Origin: CAWAHD01 sp963781785
GTDB taxonomy: Bacteria > Planctomycetota > Planctomycetia > Isosphaerales > Isosphaeraceae
Reading direction: 5' to 3'
Assembly: GCA_963781785.1 (NCBI GenBank)
Contig: CAWAHD010000005.1
Location: 2,790,001 to 2,854,000, forward strand
DNA length: 64,000 nucleotides
Positions 40,070 to 49,861 of this stretch are shown one piece after another. The notes under the pieces are model-generated. The model ran no database searches. It was not told the DNA's origin and worked only from the letters and a program-made list of their open reading frames with translations. A program made the translations under genes and the position numbers. Numbering within the stretch: position 1 is the stretch's first letter; the number at the start of each line of letters is the position of its first letter.

Positions 40070-43000
40070 ATGAATGCCTCGTTCTGGCTCAACAAGCTAG
40101 AACAGGCGGATCCATCCTATCTGTTGCTGGCAATGCTCACTGGAACAAGCTTGCTGGCGGGCATCCTGTACCGGATCAGGCTGATCGGCTGGATCTTGGG
40201 GGGAGTCGCCCTCGTCGTCAAAAGCACGATCCGGCGGGGCTTCTTGCTCTGGGAGCGACTGCTGGCGTGGGCTTCTTGGCCGCTGTTCCTGGCTATCGTC
40301 ATCGCTTTTCTCCTGGTGGGCGGCGCCGCCGGTGGTTTGTGGCACGGATTGAGAGTCGTGTTCAGCCTGCCCCCAGTGTTCATGGGAATCATCGCCTGTC
40401 TGGCGTACATGTTCATCGACCTGGAACGCAATGAGGTCGAGCGTGGTCACAAGGCTGTTCATAACCCGCTCAAAGGCCAGGCGCTGGCACTGAATCTGGA
40501 ACGGTACGGGCGGCATCTCCGTATGCCCCTTCTGGGATGCGCCACGATTGCTTTGATCGGCGGGTTCGCCCTGCTGAACCAGGGTCTCTACGAGACCATC
40601 GGGCGAAACTGGTATCAGATCGCGAACCTGCGGAGGGAGCCCGTATACGTTGACTTCGTGGCGTACGCCCTCGCGCAAACGCTGGGCATCGTGGACGTGC
40701 TGGACCTGTTCAAGTCGCACCATATTTTGGGTGCTGCCTCAGTTCGAGTAGCCATGTGGCCGGCAAAAGCGCTGCTGGCTGGATTCAAGCTGTTCTTCAC
40801 GATGGTCTTGCTCCATCAGATCTTCGCATCCCTTCGACAGGGAAAGCTGCTGGCCGAAACGATCACCGATTTCTGGAGTCCGCACGAGCCGATCCACGAG
40901 CGGGCTGGCAATGCGTTGCCGAGTTACGGTGCTCTCGCCATCGGCCCACTGCTGGCGTCGCTGCGCCGGGTGGCGATGGTGACGAAAGAGCAGCGGGACC
41001 GGCTGCCGCTCATCCTGGAAACGATCGGACCCTCGATCATCCCGGCCCTGGTGCGTGACTTGCGCGACCGGCACGCGCACGTCCGGGCGATCGTCGCTGC
41101 GACGCTGGGCCGGCTTCATGCTGTGAAGGCAGTGCCTGCATTGGCGGCGCTCGTAAGAGATCCGAGCGAGATGGTTCGTCAAAGCGTCGTCGAAGCGCTT
41201 GGGGTCCTCGGCAGCGCGCGGACCGTATCGGCACAGTCCAAACGCGCCGGTGGTCGGGGCGGCGTCGCGAGGGTGGGAAGGGTCTGGCTGTCCTTTCGGG
41301 AACGGAAGCAACTCGGGCAATCAGCAAAGCACGACTCGGGCGAGTTTGCCGTGGCGACGCTTCAGTCGGCGCTGGCCGACGAGTCGACGGCGGTGCGGAT
41401 CCAGGCCGTCGTCGCGCTGGGCCGGATCGGGCCGGCCGCAGCGGCAGCGTGGCCGCGACTGATCGCATTATTGAACGAGTCGGATGAAACGGTTCGCTGC
41501 CAGGCGGCCACGGCACTCGGCGAGGTCCGTGGGGAACCGAAGGCCACGACGGCCGCACTCGTCGAGATGCTGAAGGACTTGAGTGCGCCCGTCAAGATGT
41601 CGGCGACGCGAGCTCTGGGAGCGCTGGGGACGGCCGCGGCCCCGGCGGTCCCGGCGCTGGTGCCGCTCCTGCAGGACAGGGACGAGTCGGTACGCACGGC
41701 CGCGGCGGAAGCGATCGCGCAGGTCGGACCGCTCGACCAGGCAGCCACGGACGCCTTGGTTCTCGGGCTGGACAGCCCGGACAATGTTGTGCGCGCTCAG
41801 ACGGCCGAGGCTCTCGGGACCGTCGGCACGGCGGCCGAGGCGGCCGCTCCCGCTCTGGTCGAAGCGATGGCAGACGACAACGACCGGGTGCGGGCCATGG
41901 CCGTGGAGGCACTCGGCAAGATCGGCGGATCCGCGGCGGAGGTTGCTGTTCCCGGTCTCATGCGAGCCCTACGAGATCAAGACAACGGGGTCAGTGCCCT
42001 TGCGGCGGAAGCCCTGGGGCGGATGGGAGAATCCGCCGACGAGTCGATTCCCGCCCTGGTCGATTCCCTGAGCCACCTGAATGCGGAGGTGCGCCGCAAC
42101 GCGGCGCAGTCGCTGGGCAGAATGGGGCGAACTGCGGCCGCCGCGCGGTTCGCGCTCGAAAGAACAGCTCGCGACGAGGACGGTGGGGTCCGTAGCAAGG
42201 CCATCCGTGCCCTGGGTGCCCTCGGCATGCCGACTCGGCGATCGTCACGGATGGTCGCGGCGGCGCTCCGGGATCCCGACCCTACGGTTCGAGCCGCCGC
42301 CGTCGAGTCATTGGGCGAGTGGGGCGAGCCGAGCGAAGGAGACCTGAAAGGCCTGATTTGCCTGCTCGAGGACGCGAATGACCAGGTGAAAGTTGAGGTG
42401 ACCAAGGTGTTGCCGAAGCTCGCCGGTGCAAGGCCGGCAGTCATCGAAGGCTTGTGCCGCCGGTTGCTCGAAGATGACAGCGACTGCGTTCAGGTCCACT
42501 CTGCCCTGGCCCTTGGCCAGCTCGGTCGAGCGGCCGCTGTCGCGGGAGGACCTCTGCTCCAAGCCGTCCAGAACGGGGTCGAGAGTGTTCGCGAACAGGC
42601 CATGCGAGCGATCGCAAAGATCCAGCCACCCGAGACGGCGGAGGCGTTTGCCGCCGGCCTCAAGGATGCCTGCGGCAACGTGCGGATGTTGGCCTCGGCA
42701 GGCTGGATGAACGCGACGGCCATCGGGGAACCAGCCGTGCCCGCCCTCGTGGAGGCCTTGGGCGACCCGGAGGTTCGCGTACGGGCGAACTGCGCGCACG
42801 CGCTGGCCCGGCTCGACGCCATTCCAGCGGCGGCCATCCCCCTGCTCGTCGAGTGCACGCTTGATGCCGACGACGGCCTGCGAATGAACGCGGCGATGGC
42901 GCTATCTCTGGCTTCTTCCGGCATGGTGGCCGAAGTGATGCAGCGGCTGGTCGCGGACCCGAACTCGCGCGTGCGATTGATCGCCGCGAGCGCACTTCTG

Positions 43001-43240
43001 TTCGCGGATTCGAGCAACATCGACGCGGGCGCCGTCCTGATAGAGTCCCTGGAAGACCCGGCCCTGCGAGTCCGCGCGGCGGCGCACGAACTGGTCGAGT
43101 CACTCGGTGCATCGAGTGCGGCTCATGTGATAGGCTTGAATCATGGCGAACAATCTCCAGAGGGATCTGCGATTGCGGAGCTCCGGACGGCTGATCGAAC
43201 TCCCCAAGGTGGCGTAGCGGAACACCACCAGACAGCGTGA
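40070..43240 (+). CDS. membrane HEAT-repeat protein
   Basis: About 1,056 residues, intact. The first 280 residues hold about five transmembrane helices. The remainder is a HEAT/PBS-lyase-type repeat solenoid with about 18 units of pattern (V/P)xVRxxAxxALGxLG. A polar insert at about residues 395-440 (SAQSKRAGGRGG) interrupts the array. ATG 40070 is preferred over ATG 40049. HEAT solenoids bind proteins, so this is probably a membrane scaffold. It follows three small membrane or exported proteins on the same strand and may belong to one transcription unit with them. Confidence 0.85.
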   Translation: MNASFWLNKLEQADPSYLLLAMLTGTSLLAGILYRIRLIGWILGGVALVVKSTIRRGFLLWERLLAWASWPLFLAIVIAFLLVGGAAGGLWHGLRVVFSLPPVFMGIIACLAYMFIDLERNEVERGHKAVHNPLKGQALALNLERYGRHLRMPLLGCATIALIGGFALLNQGLYETIGRNWYQIANLRREPVYVDFVAYALAQTLGIVDVLDLFKSHHILGAASVRVAMWPAKALLAGFKLFFTMVLLHQIFASLRQGKLLAETITDFWSPHEPIHERAGNALPSYGALAIGPLLASLRRVAMVTKEQRDRLPLILETIGPSIIPALVRDLRDRHAHVRAIVAATLGRLHAVKAVPALAALVRDPSEMVRQSVVEALGVLGSARTVSAQSKRAGGRGGVARVGRVWLSFRERKQLGQSAKHDSGEFAVATLQSALADESTAVRIQAVVALGRIGPAAAAAWPRLIALLNESDETVRCQAATALGEVRGEPKATTAALVEMLKDLSAPVKMSATRALGALGTAAAPAVPALVPLLQDRDESVRTAAAEAIAQVGPLDQAATDALVLGLDSPDNVVRAQTAEALGTVGTAAEAAAPALVEAMADDNDRVRAMAVEALGKIGGSAAEVAVPGLMRALRDQDNGVSALAAEALGRMGESADESIPALVDSLSHLNAEVRRNAAQSLGRMGRTAAAARFALERTARDEDGGVRSKAIRALGALGMPTRRSSRMVAAALRDPDPTVRAAAVESLGEWGEPSEGDLKGLICLLEDANDQVKVEVTKVLPKLAGARPAVIEGLCRRLLEDDSDCVQVHSALALGQLGRAAAVAGGPLLQAVQNGVESVREQAMRAIAKIQPPETAEAFAAGLKDACGNVRMLASAGWMNATAIGEPAVPALVEALGDPEVRVRANCAHALARLDAIPAAAIPLLVECTLDADDGLRMNAAMALSLASSGMVAEVMQRLVADPNSRVRLIAASALLFADSSNIDAGAVLIESLEDPALRVRAAAHELVESLGASSAAHVIGLNHGEQSPEGSAIAELRTADRTPQGGVAEHHQTA

Positions 43241-43529
43241 ACTGAAGTCCTCAGTCTCGCCAGTTCGCTCGAGCCTGCCGAATTCCCATCGACCGTGCAG
43301 GTTCGTCCCAGGATTGACGAATCATACTTGCGTGTGATTGCCGCCGCGATCGTGATCGTCGCCGACGTGCATCGGCAACTCGAGTTCCTCAACGCAGTGA
43401 ACGAGAGACCGCAGGGCCGATCGTCGAGCCTCGACCGGCGAGCTTCGGTCCTTCAGGGTCGAAGGCGCAATCGACTCGACTATCGCATCGTGCTGCTGTA
43501 CGATCCGCTCCGTCCGGGTTGGCTTTTGC
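43241..43529. other. intergenic region between convergent genes
   Basis: No gene, RNA or repeat recognised. The open frames here on either strand lack ribosome-binding sites and family features. Confidence 0.4.
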
Positions 43530-44213
43530 TCACTCCTGAGGATCTTCAAACTTGGGAGCCAGCGGCGCCAGTTCGGCGCGAACCCAGGCGCGGAACGAAC
43601 GGATCCACTGGGTCTCGCCCATGGTCGCGCTCGCCTCCAGAAATCGGCTCAGCTCGGCCAGGGGCAGCCACGGAAAACTCGGGCTCCGGGGCACAGTCGC
43701 GTAGGTCCCGTCGTCCTGGAGTTCTGCGACGATGATCTGGTGCCCGTCGCTCCGCCACAGCTCCTTGACGCGCAGGGCAGAATAGATCCCCAGCCGGTTG
43801 AGCGCGCTGGTCGATATTTCGACTTCGACGGCGATATCCGGCGGCGGGTCATGTTCGAGATCGAGATCGGCCCGCGCGCGAACGAAGGGCTCGTTGGCGA
43901 CCCAGTAGCACTCGTCCGGCTCAAGCCCTTTCTCCAGCAATTCGTTCCGGAAGGTCGTCGAACCGCCGCTACGGATGGGAATATTCAATTCCTCGGTCAT
44001 TGCCTCGATCATGCGCCCGATCAATGTCTTGGACCATTCGTGCCGGGGCGAGACCGTCATGATTTCCAGGCTCCCATTGTCGTAGGTCAACCGGATGTGG
44101 CGATTGTCCATGTCCTCAAGCAGCGCCTGGTACGTGCTCCAGCGCACGCCATGGAGCAAAACAGAATCATGATCACGCGATCCGACGGGGGGAAGTACTG
44201 TCGCTGTTGCCAT
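43530..44213 (-). CDS. Uma2-family putative endonuclease
   Basis: 227 residues. The PD-(D/E)xK-type fold is indicated by YDNGSLEIM, a PPDIAVEVEI strand and the WRSDGHQIIVAEL region. ATG 44213 has AGGGG 7 bases upstream; an in-frame ATG at 44252 is less likely. Uma2 proteins occur in many copies in planctomycetes and cyanobacteria and are widely annotated as restriction-endonuclease-like, without a proven activity. A second Uma2 gene lies at 56065..56799. Confidence 0.85.
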   Translation of the reverse strand: MATATVLPPVGSRDHDSVLLHGVRWSTYQALLEDMDNRHIRLTYDNGSLEIMTVSPRHEWSKTLIGRMIEAMTEELNIPIRSGGSTTFRNELLEKGLEPDECYWVANEPFVRARADLDLEHDPPPDIAVEVEISTSALNRLGIYSALRVKELWRSDGHQIIVAELQDDGTYATVPRSPSFPWLPLAELSRFLEASATMGETQWIRSFRAWVRAELAPLAPKFEDPQE

Positions 44214-44300
44214 GTCGATCGCCCCTGGGGAAGAAAACCTCGACTCTCCCACTGTATCCCAGCAGGCGCCGAATGTCTGGTCTCCCGGGCATTGATTCTT

Positions 44301-45686
44301 TCAGTCCCTCGTTTCCACAGCACCCGGCTCGCTCCGCGCCCGTAATGCGACGAGATGCTGCTTGACCATCGCCAGGTGCAGGCGTAGGTGATAGAACTCC
44401 TCCATGTAACTGAGTGGGACATCGAGGTAAGCCACCTGGTGCTCGATGTCATCGAGGCGTGCGAGCTCTTCGTCCAGCTCGGGGCCCGACAGGCCGGCGA
44501 CCAGTCTCTGGTCGATTTCCCGCAGGTCGGAATACCAGAGGTAGATCTTGCGTCGGGTTTGCCAGCGCAAGAGCGGTGGTGCAGCGCGCAGTAACGGCAT
44601 CATCAGCATGACGAGCGGGATGAGCATCACCTTGGCCCGATCGACCAGCGAGGCGACCCAGAACGGGAGCAGCCTTTGCAGCACAGGCTGACCGGACGCG
44701 TAAAAGTGGTTGGCGTCCTCACTGACGGGGAAGTCACAATACGATTCCGAGGGGAACTCGCCAGGGCTGGAAAGCTCATCCCCCTTGCCGTGGATGCGCG
44801 TGGCGGTCATGAGCAGGAGCGGTACGAGGGCGGGGTGAAAGTCCTTGCGAACGACCAGTGTCGCGGTCGGCGCCAGCAGGGCAACCTCTCTGGCTGGAGT
44901 GTTCTCGGCCAGGTTCACCATTCCTACCGGCACGGTGACCGGGGCGAGGAATCGGAATCGGCGACGATAGGCCTCGTGCTGGTCGAAGCTGAGCAGATTC
45001 ACGGTGCGATCGTTCAGGAGGGCCTGGATGTAAGGGGCGTCGAAGGCGGCGACGATGAACGCGGCATCCAGCTCTCCCTTGTGCAGGGCCGTAACAGAGA
45101 GAGCGACGTCTTCCTGCAACAGCACAGCTCTTGAGTTTTCCTGGGAGGATCGGGAATCGATCAGGCCATTGGCGGCGAGCAACTGCATGGCGATCGCGTG
45201 AGTACCGCTGCCGACCGGCCCGACACCGATCCGTTTGCCCGCGAGCTGACTGAGCCGCTCAAGAGGCTTGTCACCGCGGTAAAAGACCCACAGGGGCTCG
45301 CGGTACAGGCTGCCCAGGGCATAGAAGTGCTGTTCCTGCTCGGAACTGGCCACGCCGCTCTGAACGATGGCAACCGCCACGCCCGAGCTTTTCTGACTCA
45401 ACAGGTCCAGGTTCTCCACCGAGCCCGCCGTCTCGCGCACCTCGACCGACAGGCCCTCCTTCTGCAATTCATCCGCGTATTTCTTGGCAAAGTCGAAATA
45501 TGCTCCCTTCGAAGAGCCGCTGGCAATCACGATTTTGCGGGGCGGCGGCGGCTCGACGAACATCATGTAGGTCGCGATCAAGGCCGCCAGGCAAAAACCG
45601 ACGATCCACACCCAAACGGAAAGGGAATGCTTGCGCCGCTTCCGGGGACTGGGCGGCGTCACTTTGGGCCGGGATGAGGCAGGCAC
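44301..45686 (-). CDS. TAXI-family TRAP transporter solute-binding protein with C-terminal membrane segment
   Basis: 461 residues. N-terminal signal-anchor helix, then a TAXI-type periplasmic binding domain (IASGSSKGAYFDFAKKYA, LAGKRIGVGPVGSGTHA), then a hydrophobic segment (LMLIPLVMLMMPLL-like) and a cytoplasmic-looking helical tail. Family members usually lack that C-terminal membrane part and work with TRAP permeases; no permease is nearby. GTG 45686 has AGGAG 8 bases upstream. It may be a membrane-tethered sensor rather than a transporter subunit. Confidence 0.85.
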   Translation of the reverse strand: MPASSRPKVTPPSPRKRRKHSLSVWVWIVGFCLAALIATYMMFVEPPPPRKIVIASGSSKGAYFDFAKKYADELQKEGLSVEVRETAGSVENLDLLSQKSSGVAVAIVQSGVASSEQEQHFYALGSLYREPLWVFYRGDKPLERLSQLAGKRIGVGPVGSGTHAIAMQLLAANGLIDSRSSQENSRAVLLQEDVALSVTALHKGELDAAFIVAAFDAPYIQALLNDRTVNLLSFDQHEAYRRRFRFLAPVTVPVGMVNLAENTPAREVALLAPTATLVVRKDFHPALVPLLLMTATRIHGKGDELSSPGEFPSESYCDFPVSEDANHFYASGQPVLQRLLPFWVASLVDRAKVMLIPLVMLMMPLLRAAPPLLRWQTRRKIYLWYSDLREIDQRLVAGLSGPELDEELARLDDIEHQVAYLDVPLSYMEEFYHLRLHLAMVKQHLVALRARSEPGAVETRD

Positions 45687-45868
45687 GACCCGATCTCCTG
45701 TGTCTCGAATTCGTCACGGCCACCCGGGTGGCCGCTCGCGCGGCACATCACGGTGCCTCTTTGTCTCGAAGTATCGTACTGCCCCGCGCTGCGATAGCAA
45801 ACGGACAACAACCACCACAGTCGAGTGACTGCCGGTTCTAAGCCGACGCCCAACCAGCCGATCACGGC

Positions 45869-45933
45869 GCGCAGTCTGGGTCGAGCGCACGGTTCGGGAC
45901 CGTGAGGTCATGGTTCAAGTCTTGTCGGCCCGA
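45869..45933 (+). pseudogene. tRNA-Pro(CGG)-like remnant
   Basis: A D-stem (GCGC ... GCGC), an anticodon arm CACGG-TTCGGGA-CCGTG with anticodon CGG and G37 as in tRNA-Pro, the AGGT(C) variable loop, a GGTTCAAGTC T-loop and the 3' acceptor strand CGGCCCG-A are all present in order. The matching 5' acceptor strand is missing, the anticodon arm is two bases short and the T-stem pairs poorly. It cannot be a working tRNA as written. Such a 3' portion is what site-specific integration at a tRNA leaves behind, but no integrase is in this window. Confidence 0.45.
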
Positions 45934-46189
45934 TCTACACCTCTGTCTAATAACCACTTGGGACAATACGAGCGCACTGTTCAAGGTGGTGGAATTGATC
46001 TGCCGCCCACCGAGTTCTCGACTTGGGTGATGTAGCCCTGATCACTTCGGAGAGCAAGAGCGTCCGGTCGCGAGCCTTGGGGTTCGGCGGTTGAACGATC
46101 TCTCGACAACTCTCCGGAAGTAGGGCGGACCAGGCATCGAAGACTCGAGCGAACGCCGGAGCCCCAAAGACGGCCCGTTCAATGCGTGT

Positions 46190-46195
46190 TATAAT
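46190..46195 (+). promoter_or_regulatory. candidate -10 box (TATAAT) of the TIR-kinase gene
   Basis: A perfect TATAAT preceded by TGT lies 97 bp before the coding start. No good -35 was found at the usual distance. Confidence 0.35.
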
Positions 46196-46291
46196 CGCGC
46201 GGACCCGACTTAACAACGGTAGCGAATGGCGACGATGCGCCTTTCGCGCAGTTATTGTCCATGACGTCCAAATCGGCACCCGAGAGTGGCC

Positions 46292-48608
46292 ATGGCCATG
46301 AGTAGCCTGTTCCTGTCTTATCGCCGATCCGACAGTTCGGGCGCCGTGAAGTACCTCTATCATCGTCTGAAGTCCCGACTTCCGCAGTGGACGCTCTTCT
46401 ACGACCATAAGGTTCTCTCGCCCGGCGAGAACTTGCCCGAGCGGCTGCGGGATGAGCTCACATCCGCCGAAGTCGTACTCTGCGTGATTGGCCCGCGTTG
46501 GGTGGGTACGCTCAAAGAAAGGCGGCATCGGGCGGAGATCGATCACGTCCGTGAGGAAGTGCGCCTCGCACTCTCGGCGGGGCACAGGGTGATTCCACTT
46601 CTCGTCGAAAGCGCCTCGATGCCAACAGAGGCCGATCTCGGCGATTTTCCGGAACTGCAGCCGCTGTGCCGGCTGATCGGCCAGCACATACGGCCTGATC
46701 CCGACTTCGATATGGACGTCGAACGCCTCGCCGCGTTCCTGGACCGAATCGGTCCAGCCGTCGGCGCGGGATCAGTGCTCGGTGGCAAGTACAAGATTCT
46801 GCGCGAAGTTGGCCAGGGGGGAATGGGCGTCGTTTACGAAGCCCGCCAGCAAAAGACGCGGCAAACTGTCGCCGTCAAGATGATCCTCGAAGGAATGGAC
46901 ACGAAAGAGGTCCTTGGGCGATTCGACAGCGAAAAAGAAGCCTTGGCAAGGATGGATCACCCGAACATCGCCCGCGTCATCGATTCCGGTTCCAGCCCCG
47001 GCGGCAAGCCGTACTTCGTCATGGAATTGGTACGCGGCGAACCGATCACAACCTATTGCGACCGCGAGCGGCTGTCGCTGAAGGATCGGCTACAACTCTT
47101 GCGGCAGGTCTGCTCTGCCGTGCAGCACGCCCACCAGAAGGGGATCATTCACCGGGACATCAAACCGTCCAACGTGTTGGTCGAGCAAATCGATGGCAAT
47201 GCGGTTCCGAAGGTAATCGACTTCGGATTAGCCAAAGCGCTCGCCGGCTACCTGACCGACAAGACGCTCATCACCGAAACCGGCAAGACTGTCGGCACCT
47301 TGATTTACGCTTCCCCGGAACAAGCAGCCGGTCGCCAGTACGACATCGACACTCGAACGGACGTCTATGGACTCGGCGTATTGATGTACGAACTGCTCGC
47401 CGGCGTGCCACCGTTCACCGAAGAGAAGTTGAAGGAAGTCGGTGATGAGGCGATGCGACGAGAGATCATCGAGACGGAACCGTCCAAGCCGAGCACGAAT
47501 CTGAGCTCCTCGCACGCGATGCCGATCATTGCTGCTAACCGAAGAACTCGAGCCACACAAGCTGGCGCGTCTGCTTCGTGGTGAACTCGACTGGATTGCC
47601 CTGCGCGCTTCGAGAAAGACCCGAAGCAGCGGTACGGCACCGCTAGCCAGCTCAGCGACGACATCGAACGCTACTTGAAAAACGAGCCAGTGACCGCCCG
47701 CAAGCCAAGCCTGGAATACCGGCTGACGAAATTCGTGCGGCGGAACCGGGTCGCTGTCGTCGCGGGATGCTTGGTTCTCGGAGGCGCTAACGACCGGTGT
47801 CGTCGGAACGTCGCTCGGTATGAGCGAGGCAAGGCGGCAGGAGGAAGTCGCCAAGAAAGCAGCGAAAGAAAAGGGAGACGCGCTGACGAAGACCCAGAAG
47901 GCTTTAGCGACACGAGATGCTGCTCTGAGCCGTGTAGAGGAAGGTTATAGGGACCTGGCACGCGAACGCGACGACAAGGTTGCAGCACTGGCGTTCGAGA
48001 CATTAATGAGGTCGCAGGAGCGACGGATGTTATCCGACGTGACGGACACCAGGGGTATCGTCATGGTCGCACAGGAGGTCGCAAAGTGCTCGCTCGATGA
48101 GGCCCAGGCCAGGACTCAAGAATCCGAGTTGCTCCGCGTGCAGAAGTCGGCAGTCGAGAAACAAGCAAGTGGGGTCAAGATGCATCATGCCGAGCTCAAC
48201 GACCGGATCCGCGAGTTGGAATCGCAGCTCAAAGCCTCGACCAAAAGCAACACCGATCTGCGCGAGCAACTGGCGACACGATTGAAGGTCGCAACGCGGC
48301 ATGGCACTTTGAGCGACGACCAGGCAACCGGCGCAGCCAGTAGCGAGCTTTCGCAGACCGGCGAAGTGAAACGCGTCGGTCCGCAAGACGGCGACATCGA
48401 GCTCAGCGTACGATCGGGCGCCGGGTTGGCGGTCGGGCTACAACTGTTCGTCTTTCGGACAAAGCCGCGGCCAGAATTCCTCGGGACGGTGTCGATCGTC
48501 GCGGTAAGACCGAAGGGCGCTCTAGCTCGCGTGGTCGGAGACCTTTACAAGGGGAGAAGGATCGAGGTGGGCGACGTCGTCTCGTCTACCATCAAGCCGC
48601 CGTTTTAA
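46292..48608 (+). CDS. TIR-domain Ser/Thr kinase fusion with coiled-coil tail (frameshifted)
   Basis: About 770 residues when restored. N-terminal TIR domain of about 140 residues (LFLSYRRSDSSGAV, FYDHKVLSPGENLP, VVLCVIGPRW); protein kinase (GQGGMGVVYEA, VAVK, HRDIKPSN, DFGLAKA, SPEQAAGR); one transmembrane helix; a coiled coil; a C-terminal beta domain (SGAGLAVGLQLFVFRT ... GDLYKGRRIEVGDVV) common in planctomycete exported proteins. Frame breaks: extra C near 47549, a lost base near 47609, extra A near 47790. TIR domains of this SYRR type can be NAD-cleaving or adaptor modules. Coupling to a receptor-like kinase is unusual and might serve immunity or stress signalling. Confidence 0.8.
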
Positions 48609-48704
48609 GTACGCCTGCCGATTCGGCGTCGCGGTGTCAGCCAGTCGCTCGAGCCGGATTTCCGACGCGAACTTCCGACACACGACACCAACCAGCGGTT
48701 CCAT

Positions 48705-49523
48705 TCAGGGCTGATTCCTCTTCTTGGCGATCGAGTTCACCGCATCACAGAGCTCGTGGACGAGCGTTGCCTGGATCTCTGTATCGCGTCTGAAGTCTTC
48801 TTGCTGCCTCTTCATCTTGGCTGTCAGGCCGGCAATTTCCGCTGCCTGCTTGTCGTTGGCGTTCTGAAGCTCATCGAGCTTGAGCAGGATAATCATGCCC
48901 TCCTCTGCGTGCTTCTGTTGCTCGAGCAACAGATTATCGCGCGCGTCGTGCGCCGCTCGGCTGACAACGTCGACCTGAGCTTTGGTCATGTTGCTCGCAG
49001 CCTCGAGAGCGCGACGGACTTCCAGGTAGTCAAGCGATAAGCGCGTCGTCGACAACGATTGGTTGCCCATCAACCTCGTCAATTGTTCGAGCGAGGAAAT
49101 GAAAGTCTTCTCGGGGTCACCGCGGTAGGACGCGGCCAATCGCCGGGCCTGACTCCTGATCTCCTCCAGTTCTTGCTCTGGGGCGCCCTTTACCTGCGCC
49201 TTGCCGACCAGAGTATCTGCCGCCTTGGCCATCACGGTGAGCTCTTCGTCGATCTTTTTGAAACGCGTGTTGATCTCATCGATGACTTGGGTGTGCTCGC
49301 CCTTGCGAGCGCCGATTCTTCGACGCAATTCTTCATAATTTGCCACCACTTCCCGATACTCCGTCACTGCCGCGATCCGATCGGACTTCGCACTCAATTC
49401 AGCCGCGACCGCCGAAGCATAAGCCGCGTACGATAAACACGATGTAGCAAGTAGTGCGAGCGTGAGCGGTGCGAAGATAGCGACGGCGATCTTGACACCT
49501 CGCGAGTTGCCAGGCGCGGCCAT
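48705..49523 (-). CDS. membrane-anchored coiled-coil protein, paralogue of 129..677
   Basis: 272 residues: N-terminal transmembrane helix, then long coiled coils. It aligns with the gene at 129..677 through the membrane segment (SRGVKIAVAIF versus SAGLKIAVAAF) and the central repeat of charged residues, but has an extra C-terminal coiled coil. ATG 49523 has GGAGG about 10 bases upstream. It is convergent with the TIR-kinase gene. Function unknown; possibly a scaffold for the neighbouring kinase. Confidence 0.75.
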   Translation of the reverse strand: MAAPGNSRGVKIAVAIFAPLTLALLATSCLSYAAYASAVAAELSAKSDRIAAVTEYREVVANYEELRRRIGARKGEHTQVIDEINTRFKKIDEELTVMAKAADTLVGKAQVKGAPEQELEEIRSQARRLAASYRGDPEKTFISSLEQLTRLMGNQSLSTTRLSLDYLEVRRALEAASNMTKAQVDVVSRAAHDARDNLLLEQQKHAEEGMIILLKLDELQNANDKQAAEIAGLTAKMKRQQEDFRRDTEIQATLVHELCDAVNSIAKKRNQP

Positions 49524-49861
49524 TTTTGATCGTTCCTCCGAGCGGAGCGGTTGCGACGTACGCAAACAATCCGTTGGCTTATTGGGGTGCGTTAGATGCC
49601 ATAGCTTCGCAGAAAAACTGTGCCCTCGGAAGAGAGGAGTTCCAGGGGATTCTAGACACCCAGGGATTCGCCGCGTCCCCATGGGGATCAAGATACCGCC
49701 ATTTCATTGGCTGGTTATGGGTTGGGTGAATTACGGCGCAGAGTCATTGTCAAGCGTTGGATGGCTTGGGGATCGGTAGGTGCGTCTCAAATTGCCTGCA
49801 CGCACAGACGTACGAAAAGAGGGTGTCTGCCAACCCTTGCCAAACGCCGGGTCATCCGACG
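49524..49861. other. intergenic region
   Basis: About 340 bp upstream of the coiled-coil gene and downstream of the TPR kinase. Its start shares a segment (about 49542-49577) with the leader of the paralogue at 129..677. Nothing else recognised. Confidence 0.4.

Larger units (their letters stand above)
45687..46291. other. intergenic region with a tRNA-like remnant and a promoter
   Basis: About 600 bp between divergent genes. It holds a decayed tRNA-Pro-like piece (45869-45933) and a TATAAT box ahead of the TIR-kinase gene. A minus-strand open frame over 45947-46687 is not supported by family features or a ribosome-binding site. Confidence 0.5.

Noticed and set aside
43295..43735. A plus-strand frame next to the HEAT gene
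   Set aside because: Its second half is antisense to Uma2 and its first half has no start signal or family feature.
45947..46687. A 246-codon minus-strand frame before and within the TIR-kinase gene
   Set aside because: Most of it is antisense to the TIR domain and the remainder matches no family I recognise.
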